Shown here piece after piece: positions 1-11,514 of a DNA stretch of 64,000 bases. Both the position numbers and the translations under genes were made by a program. The first letter of the stretch is position 1. Each line of letters begins with the position of its first letter. Source of the DNA: Hymenopellis radicata. Taxonomy: Eukaryota > Basidiomycota > Agaricomycetes > Agaricales > Physalacriaceae. The stretch is taken from positions 42,147 to 106,146 of the forward strand of contig JADNRX010000189.1 of assembly GCA_015501595.1 (NCBI GenBank), read 5' to 3'. The notes below the pieces were generated by a model that saw only the letters and a program-made list of their open reading frames with translations, was not told where the DNA came from and made no database searches.

Positions 1-1060
1 GCGTTATGGCACGTATGTGTCAGAGTAACGTATCGAACACCAAGAGCATGGTACTGGCGAAGAACACCGATCGAATTGCCTAGTTGATGGCCACTAAATC
101 AATAAATCAGTCAGGCTATCTTTGACTCAAGATGAGACGCGTGGCAATCGCCAATTCTGACCCTTCGACTCCGAGAAGACTGGCAATCTTCCCATGTGCA
201 ATGGCGTCTTTGATGTCAGCTGATCCAAGCGCGAACTGGAACGTCTGCGTAGATGTTGAGTTTCCGAGTCGGAGAACCAATCATAAAGAAATACATCAGA
301 ATATTGGTCAATCATCAGCCTAGCTGAGTCAATTTGTTCAAGAGTATCTCTAAGAGGTGTGAGCAGCTCCCAAACGACGTATCTCTATAAGAACAACTTG
401 CCTAACTCTCCATGTTGGTCCCACAAAATCCGGACCTATAGTCACAAGTAGTCATAAGATTCTCCAGCGCTCACACAAGGCGAAAGCACTCGCCTTCCTC
501 TTCAGGGTTCGGGCAGCCCACGTAGACCGACCTGTCATTGTCAAACCACAGCTTAAGATAGTCACATGCATGACAGGCGCGCGGCCGTACCAGAAGAAAC
601 CGCCGACTCGACCTTCCCTCAATCTAGGAATATCCACATGTGCCGGCATTGGAGACGAGAGGTCAAAAGCCGAGATGTTATTTGCGTACAATTCGCGTAC
701 GAGAATTGGCAGATCTTGAAAGTCCAATTAATTGAGTCGCGGGTCATTCAGTGATCACAAACCGATGTGTCCGTCCTAGTGAACATGAGGACGAATGTAA
801 AGCATATAAATATCAATTCATACAATGACAGGCGCCTTCTCCATGATGTGCAAAGCAGCGAGCCTGGGGTCTTTCGGAAGTCCTCCAACCCATGGAATTA
901 GAGCTTCTGGGAGGCTATCCTTGAAGAAAAGCAGGACCAGTAACGCAACCAGAACAGTTGCCGTTAGCGCAGACCAGACTGTGCGGTGCGCCTTCGAGTT
1001 TTCATCCCGATATTCCTTCCTCGTGTCGAGTAATCCCGTCAATTCTGAAGCGTTGGACAT
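1..1060 (-). CDS. Membrane dipeptidase (peptidase M19), 3' end missing
   Basis: A zinc-dependent dipeptidase of the renal/membrane dipeptidase family. The first exon gives a short polar N-terminus, one hydrophobic segment (about residues 25-45, signal anchor) and then the start of the catalytic barrel with EKAPVI. The metal-binding motif DGHIDLP is built from a 13-nt micro-exon (763-775) joined to the next exon, which continues [15 protein letters not shown] and [13 protein letters not shown]. Later exons give [24 protein letters not shown] and [11 protein letters not shown], the usual order of this family, and the gene then runs off the left edge, so the C-terminal half is absent. I chose the start at 1060 (MSNASEL) because the conserved part begins there; an in-frame ATG lies 21 bases upstream. 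The family assignment is firm; exon edges were set by eye from GT/AG sites. Confidence 0.88.
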
Positions 1061-1397
1061 GGCGGATGACGAGGGAACCACTAAGTAGGTATAAGGGAAA
1101 CTGGGACGCGGGTTTGCTATAGTGGCCCGCTGAAAGAGGATGACTCTCTACCGCGACTGCATTGCGACTTATCAAGCCATGCGCCTTATCTAGCATACAC
1201 GGTTACATAAGCATCTTAAATGCCGTCGGCTCCGACGTGCATCTCGGCTGTTGATCTTGTCTCAGCATACGTATACAGCATACAAATTCTCGTTATACAT
1301 TTTACACGTGTGGTACAGATCCTTGCCAAGTAACCGTCAGATTCATAGATTCCTACTAAAGGAGTTTCGATTTCGCCCGCTGCGAGCGAAGGTTAGG

Positions 1398-2080
1398 TTA
1401 CATTGTATTTCCCAGGACACACGTTAACTCACCCGACACCGATAGTGAGTGCTTCATGATATCCGTCATTCCATCCAGGAAGTCCCAGCTGGACCGAGAG
1501 ACAACGTTGTCAAACCAGTCACAGCGATCAAATTGTTGCTGCCTGGAAGGTCCAATCCACCAGCTATCTGCTTCAGCACTGGTTAACGCCGTTTCTCTTC
1601 GGAAACCCTTCCAACTCTGTCCCATGGCTGATATTACTAGGACCTCACTGAACAAGCTGTACGGGGCCACGAGATCGAATATATGAGATGCCTCCTGGGC
1701 AGCAGTATCTCGAAGCATTTCGCTTTTGAACTCCGTCTGCGAGGACACCTGAACCAGAACAAAAGGCTGCGCTTGTGCGGGTGGAAAAACTGCGAAGGAG
1801 ACTGTCCGAGAGGGTGAATGAGGGGGCTGAGATGAATGTGGGATTGCCCAGTCCTCATGTATGATGTATCTCTCGGATGCAGGAAAGAGGTGTCGGAGAA
1901 TGGTTCTCCAGAGTTCGTAGTATTCGAGGTAGACCGATTTTACATCCTCGCCTGAGGATGAAAGAAGCAAGGCGGTCTCAAGGATCTCGGTAGGACACCG
2001 TCCAAAAGCAAAGTTGTCTACAGGATCGACCGCACGCGGTGGGCGTTCAATATCACGGACAGTCGGCCTAAGGTCATGAA
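1398..2080 (-). CDS. Unknown fungal protein
   Basis: An open frame of about 225 codons ending at 1398, with no family I recognise. Composition is protein-like: acidic and aromatic, with segments such as LEYYELWRTILRHLFP and SWKGFRRET, and no membrane segment. The frame stays open upstream of the first ATG (1970) back to a likely acceptor near 2080, so there is probably at least one more 5' exon between 2080 and 2400 that I could not place. It lies between the dipeptidase and the XRCC4-like gene, all on the minus strand, with no sign of shared function. Confidence concerns that a gene exists, not what it does. Confidence 0.5.
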
Positions 2081-2425
2081 CTAGACATTACATAGACGTG
2101 ATGAGAAGACCATATACTTCTGAGTCTACCAAGCAGCAACGCACTGATATGGATGAGAGATGATGTCGCAGGGTCCAAACGATCGTCCTGACTAGTAACT
2201 TTTGAGCTTCAGACTTCATATTGCCTTTTAGCGTTACCTAGGCGCTCTTGTTGTAGTACAGTCATCACTGGGAGGAGACGTTCTGAGGGAATGGTACAGC
2301 ACTTGACTGTAGCGCTTAAGTAGGCGCTGAGATCCTGACGTAATATAGTTTCACCGCTTTCGCACAGCTATCTATGATCTAAGTACAGCAATACTCTGGA
2401 CGAATGAAGGACGTGGAACAGGCTG

Positions 2426-3473
2426 TCATTCGTCGTCGCTTCCAAATTCAATGGCTTGGTACTTGCGCGCTTTCTTGTTAGGATTGGCCAGAGAAGCGCC
2501 TTTAACGGCTCGTGGCGGTTTCGCTACTGGTTCTGAAATGACCTCAATTCAGTTTAACAAATGTAGTGACAAATGCTCACTGCTGTTCGATCCGGGCTTC
2601 TCCTTCTGTACGACTGGGAGATCCTTCTGTACGACTGGGAGATCCTTTCGCTTTCTTTCTAAAGGTGCGGCTTCAGATGCGGAAGACTCGGCATCATTCT
2701 TCGACGGGTTTGGTTTCTTACTGGGACCTAAGGATAATTGGGAAAATGTTGGTGGGACAACAGCGAGAGCAAGTCTACCTGCTGTTGGTCTTGAAGAATA
2801 TGATGAGGTCGGCAGGGGATCCGTCGCGAAATCCATCGGATTTAATTGACATTTGCGCTTTTGAGCATTCAATGCAATCTATGCCACAGTTAATCGGCAA
2901 GAGACCGAATGAGACATGAAAATGCGTACCTCTATCAGTGTACGCGTCGTATAAACTGCTGCTTGAGCAGCGTCCATCTCAGCTAGGGGAACCTTCATAG
3001 GCTTCTTCGACGATGGAGCTAGGACCAACTAAAGCAGGTTTGTCTCGGCTAGGACGAAGAAGGAGAACGCAATACAGATATGTCAGATGAGTCTGGGTTC
3101 TGCACGTAAAGTTCGCCTTTGACAATCGAATCAGCCAATTTTTCAGCGAAAGTTTCGAGCAAAATATCGGAAGCATTGGAGCCCTTCACGAGAAGTTCAG
3201 TAATCCATTTGGAACACGAAACACGCGTCATGGCATACGAACAACAAGCTTCGTCACGTCGTCTTCAGTCCATCGGCCGAGCCACCAACGACCTTGTTCG
3301 GCTTGCCCGACGTGGATTGTCCAATTGTCATCAGAAACATTAGAGAGGACCACATATTTCTCGATGTTTTGGTAGATGACCTGGATAAGTTCGTCGAGTG
3401 CAGCAAAATTCGAAAAGACAGACATGTCGATGGGAGGAACGTTGAAAGCCGACGCCTGCACCGCCACCGCCAA
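2426..3473 (-). CDS. Candidate XRCC4/PAXX-superfamily protein
   Basis: Joining four exons gives one continuous protein of roughly 240 residues. The N-terminal part (about 1-85) reads like an XRCC4-type head: a hydrophobic strand YVVLSNVSDDNW, then GRWWLGRWTEDD, then FAEKLADSIVKGEL and ISLVLAPSSKKPMKVPL. A helix follows (AAQAAVYTTRTLIEIAL), then a Ser/Pro/Lys-rich disordered region containing a short duplicated motif DLPVVQK, and a basic-then-acidic C-terminal tip ending NPNKKARKYQ and EFGSDDE. That layout (head, short stalk, basic tail motif at the very end) is what is known for PAXX/XLF, which bind Ku through the tail in non-homologous end joining. The fold assignment is inference from pattern; the alternative is an unrelated fungal protein. 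Introns include one of about 50 nt between DISS-like and LVLAPSS segments. Confidence 0.5.
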
Positions 3474-3566
3474 AATTCGTTCTTAAGATCCCGTGACGTA
3501 ACCACCTTTAGCCCCTATTTCATCCACAACGCGACCTTTCGCTCTTCATCTCCCCTCCATGTCAAC

Positions 3567-4652
3567 ATGAAGGAAGTTTTCAAATGTCCTATCTCATTGC
3601 CACAGGAGCTCGTCGATGCTATTAGAGCTGAGCAGGAATGACGCTGACGTTCTCAGTCTCAAATCTTGCGCTCTGGTCTCTCGCGCATGGGTGGCAAAGC
3701 AACATATTTTGCCGTATTACATTCAGCACTTCGCCGAGGAAAAACTGGTCCGGGGCTGCACATCAGCGGCTCCAGAAATTCCAGCGTGTCATCACCTCTT
3801 CTCTGCACTTGTGACTTGGCACTCCTTGTCAAAAACCTAGCGGTCAAGGCCTGATATGTTCTTGTACCCCCCTAACAACTGGGTTTCCGCCAACCAAAAT
3901 CTACCCTTGAGCGGTTGCTTAACCTCTAGCGGATTTCCCTTCAGTTTGAATTCTGTCGTTGGGACCAGTTGTCGTGGGCAATCACTCCGTTCTATGTTTC
4001 ACCGCAGGACCCCATTTGAAAGCTATAGAGCTTCGCAATCTCAGGTTCCTCTACTTCTCTGAAATGTGCATCATTAATAGACCTCGGTCTGTATGATATC
4101 CACTTCATGGACCCATAACAGACCAATCGCAAGTTATCACGCCCGTCCCGAAACGTTCCAATCAACGGAACGCTTCGTTCAGCAAGGTCCCCAGCTTCTC
4201 GAAGGTCTTGAGCTTGATGCGTGTCTTCACAAGTAAACTCTTTTCTTCACGAAGCTTTCTTAGCTGTTAAGTAATTGAATACATTCAATCTCGTCGACCA
4301 GGAAATCTTACGCGTGTTGGGTGTATACAAGGTCTACGGATTCCACATCACGTGGCGGCAGTGGTTACTCGACGCCTTCGGGCCCGCTTGGGCCCCGCTC
4401 GGCGCTGAAGCGTTCAATATTCAGCATGGAGGGGGTGACCCTCGCGGTGACATGTCAAGCCATCTTCACGAGGAGGACCAGGGCAGGTGGGCCGCGTTGG
4501 ACCGCGCTGTTGCCCGCGCACCCCGCTGCAGGCTCGACGTTGAGATTCAACGCATCAAACATGATATCTCGCCTAACATTGATGGTTCCCTTGGTGTTTC
4601 GGAGTTGTTGGATGCCTGCCATCTTTGTTTGCTATCGATAGGGCCTCGGTGA
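3567..4652 (+). pseudogene. F-box protein remnant
   Basis: The frame starting at 3567 reads SLPQELVDAI, the usual first half of an agaricomycete F-box, and the next frame carries on with DADVLSLKSCALVSRAWVAK, the second half. The switch of frame within the motif (near 3619) has no room for an intron, so the gene looks frameshifted. Downstream, separate frames at 3856-4062 and 4275-4652 contain pieces that resemble the C-terminal part of these proteins (LRNLRFLYF, RWAALDRAVARAPR). Related intact proteins are typically 350-450 residues. I read this as a decayed member of the large, fast-changing F-box family. An unusual exon structure cannot be excluded. Confidence 0.45.
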
Positions 4653-5027
4653 CGGACGTCGGAAACAACAGTAAGGTTTTTGTGCGCGCCAGGAGGCGCC
4701 AGGTTCTCGCTAACAGTGATTGTTTCGGAACATGTTTTCAAACAGATTGCCTCTTAACAGATCGTCATCAAGTACATTAACACTCGTGATAATAGTCGTA
4801 CTACTAGATATACAGAATATAATGATACATCACATCCGAACACACGCAAGAAAAAAGATTCAAAAAGTCAAGCCATAGATGATACGTATATGCGCAACAG
4901 ATCTAGACCATATTACTACTGATCAAGTTTTTCCTTACAATGGTATCCTTGACTGTGAACGGATTCAGTACGGGGATCAAGCAAAGCACGACAGACACAC
5001 CATTTTCCAGGATATGGGTTGTCGACT

Positions 5028-7234
5028 TCATGTCCTATAGCAAGGATCAGAAAAACTGTTTTTGAGAAGACGAACATCAGGCTTACAGTGACAGAAGTGA
5101 AATGACAATAAAAAGGGCGCTGTGCCACGGTGTGCGCCTTGAAAATGCCCACTATGATGGAGAACTCGTTAAGTAGTATTCGGAGAATTGAGAAGCGCGG
5201 GCGACGTACAAAATTTCTTTCGCAGGTCTTCACAACGACGTGTTAGACAACAAGGAGGTACAAATATAACTCTCACTCACAGGTAGAAGTGCCATCGAAG
5301 GTATTAGGCTTCTCACCGTACGACACAACGTACTTGTTGAAGCGGATTCCAGCCTCTAACTTCTTCTTCAGAAGATCGCACTTATTGAGGAATAAAATGA
5401 TGTCCGTGTTTTTCAACAGCGGGCTAGAGACGATGTGCTTGAAGATTCCCATACTATCCTCCTACAAATATCACAGGGTTCCAATAAAGGCGCAGTGAAA
5501 ACGGTGGGATGGTACGTACTAGGCGATTGACTAATGGGGCTTCTTCTAGCGTCTGATCAAAGACATTGAGAGGTGCCAAAAAGATGATAGCATCCATATG
5601 GTCGAAATACGGAACCCAGGCGGCTAACGTAAATGTAATTCAGCTGGACAGGCCGAGCGCGAGTTCCACAAGACACATTACCTCGCTGACAGTCGTGAGT
5701 CGAGGCTTCCAGAACGTCGGGAAAGAGTTACGTACCTGTGAACGGGCGCCACCAACGTCGAATATCCTCCAGTCGTGGCTGACCATGTTCCCTGCAAACA
5801 ACTTCAGGTATCATACCACGCACCAAAAGTCATACTTACCAGCCTTGAGTCTGAACCGGTGCTCGGAGACACCTAGCACAAATTTTAAGGTTGGTAATTA
5901 GCTGGTATGAAGGTGTGAAAGAAGCGTACCCATCGTCTTTATCCGAGCTCGAAGAATATCGTCTGTAGACTGATAAGTAAGTTATTGTTCTCTGTGCCAA
6001 AAATAGGCCACCGACCATCTGTGGGCACGTATTTCAAGGCAGTCACCCGTTCGATGGAGTCGAGGAAACTGAGGCAGATAAACATCAGCGAGCGAGCAGT
6101 GGCAAAGGCAACCAAACGGACAATCCAGACGTATCATACAACCGTAGCCGGCTGACTCTCAAGAGCTCTTGGATGACGGGGTCGGTCCAGAGGCGAACCA
6201 TGTCGCTGGAGCAGTTATGCAAAATGACACCGGGGTCTTGGGGGTCGTCAAAGTCAATCGCTTGCGCGCTATCGAAACTGCTCCGGTCAGGCGCTACCAT
6301 GCGGCCGAACTTGCCCTTCCACTGCCAAGTGGTGTGTACACACGGATCGCGGAATGGGAACGACGCAAGATCAGCCTGCGAAGTCAATTCGTAGTCAAGA
6401 TTGGTTGGGAAGAGCCTGCGCATTAAAGCCTCCTGCACCGCCGTCAAGGGCGTTAGACGCATCTTGAGCTTTAGATGTTCGGCAGTCATTTTAGGGTAAT
6501 CCTGCTCCCGCTCCTCGTCGGAGGAGGATTGCACGTCGGACCCCGGAGAGGCTTCTTGCAACTTTTTCGCCTTGTCGATGACTTTGAGGATGCATAAAAT
6601 CGAGCGGGCGAGGTTCAGTTGAATGACCGCACGCCAGGACGCGCGTTCCTCTCTAAATGCCTTTACGACGATCAGATCGCGCTCTCGACAAAACGAATGG
6701 ACGCGCCTTTGGCGAATTGATGAGCTGAAAGTCTGCGGATTTTTGGTTTGAACATAAGCGCCGCACAAGAAATACGGTGACTTACTCTTCAGTGTCGTCG
6801 ATTTCCCTCCGTGTACATGTCAACACCCGCGACTGAATGAGGAGGTGATCGTAATACCTGATTCACTTTGACCTACGCCCTTATGTTCAATTTGCGTAGG
6901 AATTGAGCAGATCATGCTACACACCTAACAACAACACTTTGACTGCCTTGGGCGCCTTTCTTTCTGCCATGCGTTGTCGATCAATGTCGTCGTCTATAGC
7001 GTCGGAGACCTTCTGGGCAGCCTTGTCGGCGGAGACGCGGGCCTCGCGCTGCTCGACCGTCTCATGCTCGGGCGGAACGAATACGAATGGGTCTTTTTCT
7101 GTAGGATAATAAAAGGTTTCCGATTTGTAGGGCAACTTGGCTGGCATATTCAGCTGGGGGAGAGTCGGGACAATGCCGATGGAGAGTGGCTGTTGGAGAG
7201 ACGCCTCGGCGACGAAAAATAAGTAGACTAGCAA
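5028..7234 (-). CDS. Non-canonical heterotrimeric G-protein alpha subunit
   Basis: A G-alpha subunit that would bind GTP downstream of receptors at the membrane. Many short exons join to give an N-terminal helix (ERKAPKAVKVLLLG), the P-loop GQSESGKST split by a 15-nt micro-exon (6858-6872), a long helical-domain insert with an acidic Ser/Glu stretch, a helical-domain C-terminus (FLDSIERVTALKYVPTD), switch I-like DDILRARIKTMG, switch II DVGGARSQ, then AAWVPYFDHMDAIIFLAP and the NKxD motif as ILFLNKCDLLKKKL. The switch-II glutamine needed for GTP hydrolysis (DVGGQ in canonical subunits) is alanine here. The last exon region is uncertain: FYCHFTSVT is followed, one frame away, by DVRLLKNSF and a stop at 5028; staying in frame instead gives a longer unlikely tail to 4916. 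The start is tentative: ATG at 7234, or an internal ATG near 7147. Confidence 0.8.
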
Positions 7235-8286
7235 GGAGTGAACGGGGCACTGCGGGCAGTATCAAGCAGGGCCAGCGAATCGACAGTTGGTATGCCATAA
7301 TTTTCCCAGGTGGGCGATCGAAGCTTCTTTCCCAACTCGCTGTCATCCACCCAAGTCAGCTCACCCATCCCCTGATTCGTACTATGCCATAGCTGGAACA
7401 TTCGAGACAATGTCCACCGCCGCTGTAAGCTCATCGGCTCTACAACTTCTCGTTCTGTCAAGGGCGTACTAGTCCACTCCGATGACGAGTTGCCGCAGCG
7501 GGAGAAATCTAATGTCCGGGACTCCATTTCCTTCTCCATCACCTTACCTGCACAACGCTTGATATTGTACTGCTGCCTGGATCTGGACTTTTCGGGAAAC
7601 GAAGGCCTGCGACCTGCTATGCCATCACGCCACTGCTTAGGCTGCCGTCCTATCACTACGGTGCTTCCCAGGATGAACTAAGGACCCTCCTCAAGTCCGT
7701 TCTCTTTGCGACAATACTCCGCTTCCTCTGACTGTCGGGACTAGATCCGTCGTAGGCCCTCCCTTCGCAGCCCGACGTGATGGAGAACAAATGATGGCGT
7801 GCGCCACCCTCTACAATATCAATGGAATGATTGCAAGTATGTATGTTCAGAGATTCTCTGAATGCTGTCATGGCCTAATGAACAATTTACAGTCGGATCT
7901 CGATGACTTACAAAGATGCAACGGACTCCGAAAACTGGAACGACAATGACTCGTTTTCATTTTAGATGACAATCTGATGTCGTCCTGTCCGCCGACATAT
8001 AATCAATCTGGAGTGGTTGGAACTGGTTCTTTGTAAAAGTGAGCTGGCGTGGATCATACTGACACGCTGAACAAGCGTGTCGGTCCCGACTATCGCCGTG
8101 CAGGCTTTGCGAAGTTTTTCAAACGCGATCGGTCCCTATCATTCCTTGACGCGTCTTGGCTTCCTCCACTCTCAAGCGCCAGGTAGTTCACTTGTACTCT
8201 GCGCCTCGCATCAAAAATTCGCGAATCTTGCGAGTATTTGAAGAAAGTACATGAAATACAATAATGTTACAAATTTCATCTTGAGT
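7235..8286. other. Intergenic, no supportable gene
   Basis: Two minus-strand open frames (7228-7656 and 7656-7871) sit here, rich in Ser/Arg with no motif I recognise. They could be upstream exons of the G-alpha gene or a small separate gene, but nothing in them decides it. The part 7872-8286 shows no coding signal to me. Confidence 0.3.
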
Positions 8287-9064
8287 CTACGAAGTCTTCT
8301 TATCCGCTTCCGCCTTTAAAGCCTTTGCCTCCTTCTCAGCATCTGCCGCTTTACTCTTTCCCCAACGAAGCCAACTAAACCAACCGGCTTTTGCTTCTTC
8401 CTTGATATCTTCAGCCTTGCCTCCAACAGCATCCCGTGCTTCTTTGTACAAGTGCTCGGTGGAATTCCGGGCATCGTCAAGCGACTTTTGTGCGGAATTC
8501 TTGTAGCCTGCGTATTTGCCCTCTGCTGAATCCCGGGCATCCGTAGCAGCCTTCTGTGCAGACGACTTGGCCGAATCAAACTTGTCCTGAGCGTCAGCCG
8601 CTGCTTGCCGAGCCCTAGCCTCTGCCGACTGAATCGTGGAATCCGCCGTCATCTGCGAATTCAATGAGCATCATAAGACTGTGCAGGTAACAAAGACCGA
8701 CCTGAGCTTGCTTCTTCGCAGACTCAACACGGGCTCTTCCCGCATCACCGAACTCGCCTGCCTTGCGTCTGATCTCCTCCTCTTCTTGGACTGCTTTGGC
8801 ACGAACAGCGGCAGCCTCATCGGGGTTGCTGAAGTACCAGTATGCGGCCATTGCTGCTGCCACTGCCGTCACGGTCAGGGTAACACCGGTCTTATTGGGT
8901 GGTGTTGTTCCAGGTGTCTCGAATTTGCCGGTAGTATATTGTTTCGTTGACTGTAAACACCGTTAATGGCGGTCTAGGGCTTGATATAGACATGCCTTGG
9001 GTATCGTTGGAACCGCACGGTATCTCGTCGCCAGGCGAATGGCATTGGGTGCTTGTCTGAACAT
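8287..9064 (-). CDS. Small membrane-anchored helical protein, probably mitochondrial
   Basis: A protein of about 210 residues. The main exons give a single hydrophobic segment (VTAVAAAMAAYWYF) followed by a long, highly charged alanine/lysine/glutamate-rich helix with LEA-like repeats (ARARQAAADAQDKFDSAK, then KAATDARDSAEGKYAGYK), ending WFSWLRWGKSK and a Lys/Glu-rich tail. Upstream, a frame from ATG 9064 begins MFRQAPNAIRLATRY, a typical mitochondrial presequence, but I could not place the splice that would join it, so the first exon is tentative. The layout resembles the fungal calcofluor-white-hypersensitive family. Role unknown; likely a membrane-tethered coiled coil. Confidence 0.6.
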
Positions 9065-9296
9065 GATGGATAGATGTAAACGATGAGAGACAGCGCCTGA
9101 CACGCGTGTACAAAACGTGAAGTCATATCGGGCTTACGCCGATGATCAGTCTATGACGTCCCATGCGTCACTCAACCCCATTTCTTCGAGCCTCAGTCGA
9201 TTCAGCGCTAAATCGTGTCCCGAGAATAGATAATATTGCAAATTAAACAAACAGGAAAATGCTAAGTGCAACGATACAACATCCAAATACCATAAA

Positions 9297-11301
9297 TTAC
9301 TTCTTGAGCGTGCCAATCACAGAGTCAGGAGCATATCGAGGGATCACTTTGGGGTCGTGCAGCATGTTGAATTCCTCAGTAGCATCACGACCGCCGTAGA
9401 GCAGAATAGCCTTTTCGCCTCCAGGATGGTCGGGCAGGAACTGAGGTAAAGTCAGGTGGCAGTCCAACATAAAAAACGAGGAGAACATACGCTAGTAACA
9501 TCCAGAACCTGACCGTCAACAATGACCCAGCAGTCATCCTTTGTCTTGTGCTTCGCAACTTCTTCTGCGGAATAAGCACCTCCCTTCGAACTTGTGCCCG
9601 ACTTAATCTCCGACGACGAAGGTGCAGAAGGGGCAGCGGATGTGGTGGGTGATGATGAGGCTCCACCAAGTTGTCCAGCGAGTTGACTGACACGTCCGCC
9701 AGCCTTCGCAATAGCCTCGCTCGCATGCAATAGCAAGTATTTGGCGGCAGAGTCGCCAGAAACACGGCCAAAGACAACGCATCCCAATAGCGAGCTGCCT
9801 CCCAATCGGTTGGCACCGTGCACTCCACCAGCCACTTCACCAGCAGCAAAGAGACCTGGTATAGGCTTGCCGGATGATGATACGACTCGTGACTCATCGT
9901 CAATTTCGAGACCACCCATGGTGTAATGAAGCACAGGCGTCATGACGGCGACATGGAAGAAGTCATCGTACGACCATTCACCAGAGAAGAACTTCTTGCC
10001 AAAGGGATCCTTCTTGCTACGGACGCTGGCGTTGTAATCTTCGAAGGTCTTTTTCAAGACGCTAGGAGAAAGTCCGAACTCTTTGGCGAGAGCGTCACCG
10101 GATTCGAACCTCTTCATCAGGCCGCGTCCAACGTAATGCTTGCAATGCCATTCAATGTCCTTAGATGCGCGACCGTTCAAGACCAACCGGATGGGGAACT
10201 GGGCGAAAGTCAGTCGACTGAGTACATAATGAGATAATGAAACCTACTTTGCCATTCTCCCACATCTTTCCAGTAACAAAGTCTCTGTGCTGAAGTTCAT
10301 CGACAAATCGTTTGCCCTCGTTATCCAGGAGTAAACCTCCTACTCCACGCAGAGCCTCCGCAGCCAGGAATTTGACCTTTGCCTCCGGCTCGTTCGGATC
10401 GACCAACCCGGTCGGATGCACCTGGACTTTCTCCATGTCAATGCCGGCGGCGCCAATGTTCATGGCCATCTTGTGACCGTCGCCCGTACAGTGATCACCG
10501 TTGGTGGTGGGGAGGTGGTAGTATTCGGGCCGATGCTTCTTGAGCAAGGAGTCCTCGCTGAAATCAGCGGCATAACCGCCGGTGGCAAGGATAACGGGGC
10601 CATATGCAGAGTGAGTTTTGCCACCGTGGGTGTACTCCACGCCAACGACGGTGTCACCCTCCTTGATGAGCTTGGTCACTCGGGCCTTCTTGAGGATCTT
10701 GACGTGCGCAGGGTCTGACACAGCTAGATCTTCAAGACGTTCCATTTGAGCGTAAGTTATGACCTAGGAGGGCGAGGTAAGCGTATGCGAGAGCACCCGG
10801 TAATAGAAACATACCATTCCAGGGAATTGAGCGCCTCCACGATGCGTACGCGGCTGGCTGTGTCCGCCAAGACGAGCAACCTTGGACAGGTCTAGCTGAA
10901 ACTTGTCCTGCAGCCAGTTGACTGCATCACCAGAACGACCAGTGAGTACGCGAATCAGATCATCACGAGCAAGTTCTCGAGCCTGCAACCAATGAGCTCC
11001 GATGCAAAAATACACGTTAGGAGTAATATACCGATTTCTTGGTGTCGTCAAAGAATATCTTTGCGTTATCAGGAATGTTGTTTTCCTGCTGGGTCAAAGT
11101 GCCCGCGCCGTTAATACCAGAGGTTGCCTTGGTCGAGTTACCGCCCATAAAACTGGTGCGAGATCAATAACGGGATGTAGCTCGGCGAAAGCAGACGACA
11201 TACCCCTGCTTGTCGAGCATCAGTACGCTGGCACCACGCTCGAGAAGAGTGTGGGCAGCAGAGAGACCGGCGAGACCGCCGCCAACCACGATGACAGACA
11301 T
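9297..11301 (-). CDS. Fumarate reductase (FAD, Osm1/Frd1 type) with C-terminal cytochrome b5 domain
   Basis: Soluble fungal fumarate reductase, which reduces fumarate to succinate and so re-oxidises flavin and NADH when oxygen is short. The N-terminus carries the FAD-binding motif [20 protein letters not shown]; the body has [52 protein letters not shown] and the family hallmark [10 protein letters not shown], then [19 protein letters not shown] Ser/Ala-rich linker leads to a cytochrome b5 domain with [13 protein letters not shown], the first haem ligand in DHPGG and the second in MLHDP. The protein ends TLKK. The start is ATG 11301; a TATA-like box lies about 80 bases upstream. Such b5 fusions occur in basidiomycetes, so this is conserved, not novel. 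It lies just downstream of nicotinamide riboside kinase on the same strand. Confidence 0.92.
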
Positions 11302-11376
11302 GCTTTAGAAATATAAAAGATGAGGAAGGTGGTGGTCAAATGGAGAGATGGAGGGCGGCATCTGTGGGGGAGCCTC

Positions 11377-11385
11377 TATATATTC
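11377..11385 (-). promoter_or_regulatory. TATA-like box upstream of fumarate reductase
   Basis: On the minus strand AATATATAG lies 76-84 bases before the start codon at 11301, a normal distance for a fungal TATA element. The assignment rests on motif and position only. Confidence 0.4.
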
Positions 11386-11514
11386 CCCACACAGCCCAAT
11401 CACGTTCTTTCGCTTAGGCGGAGGCATGTGATTACCAAAACCATTTCGGACCGGGCGAGAACCTCAAAAATTCTATTCCGAGGCGCGTCTACGAATTCAT
11501 AGTCACCAGGTCCT

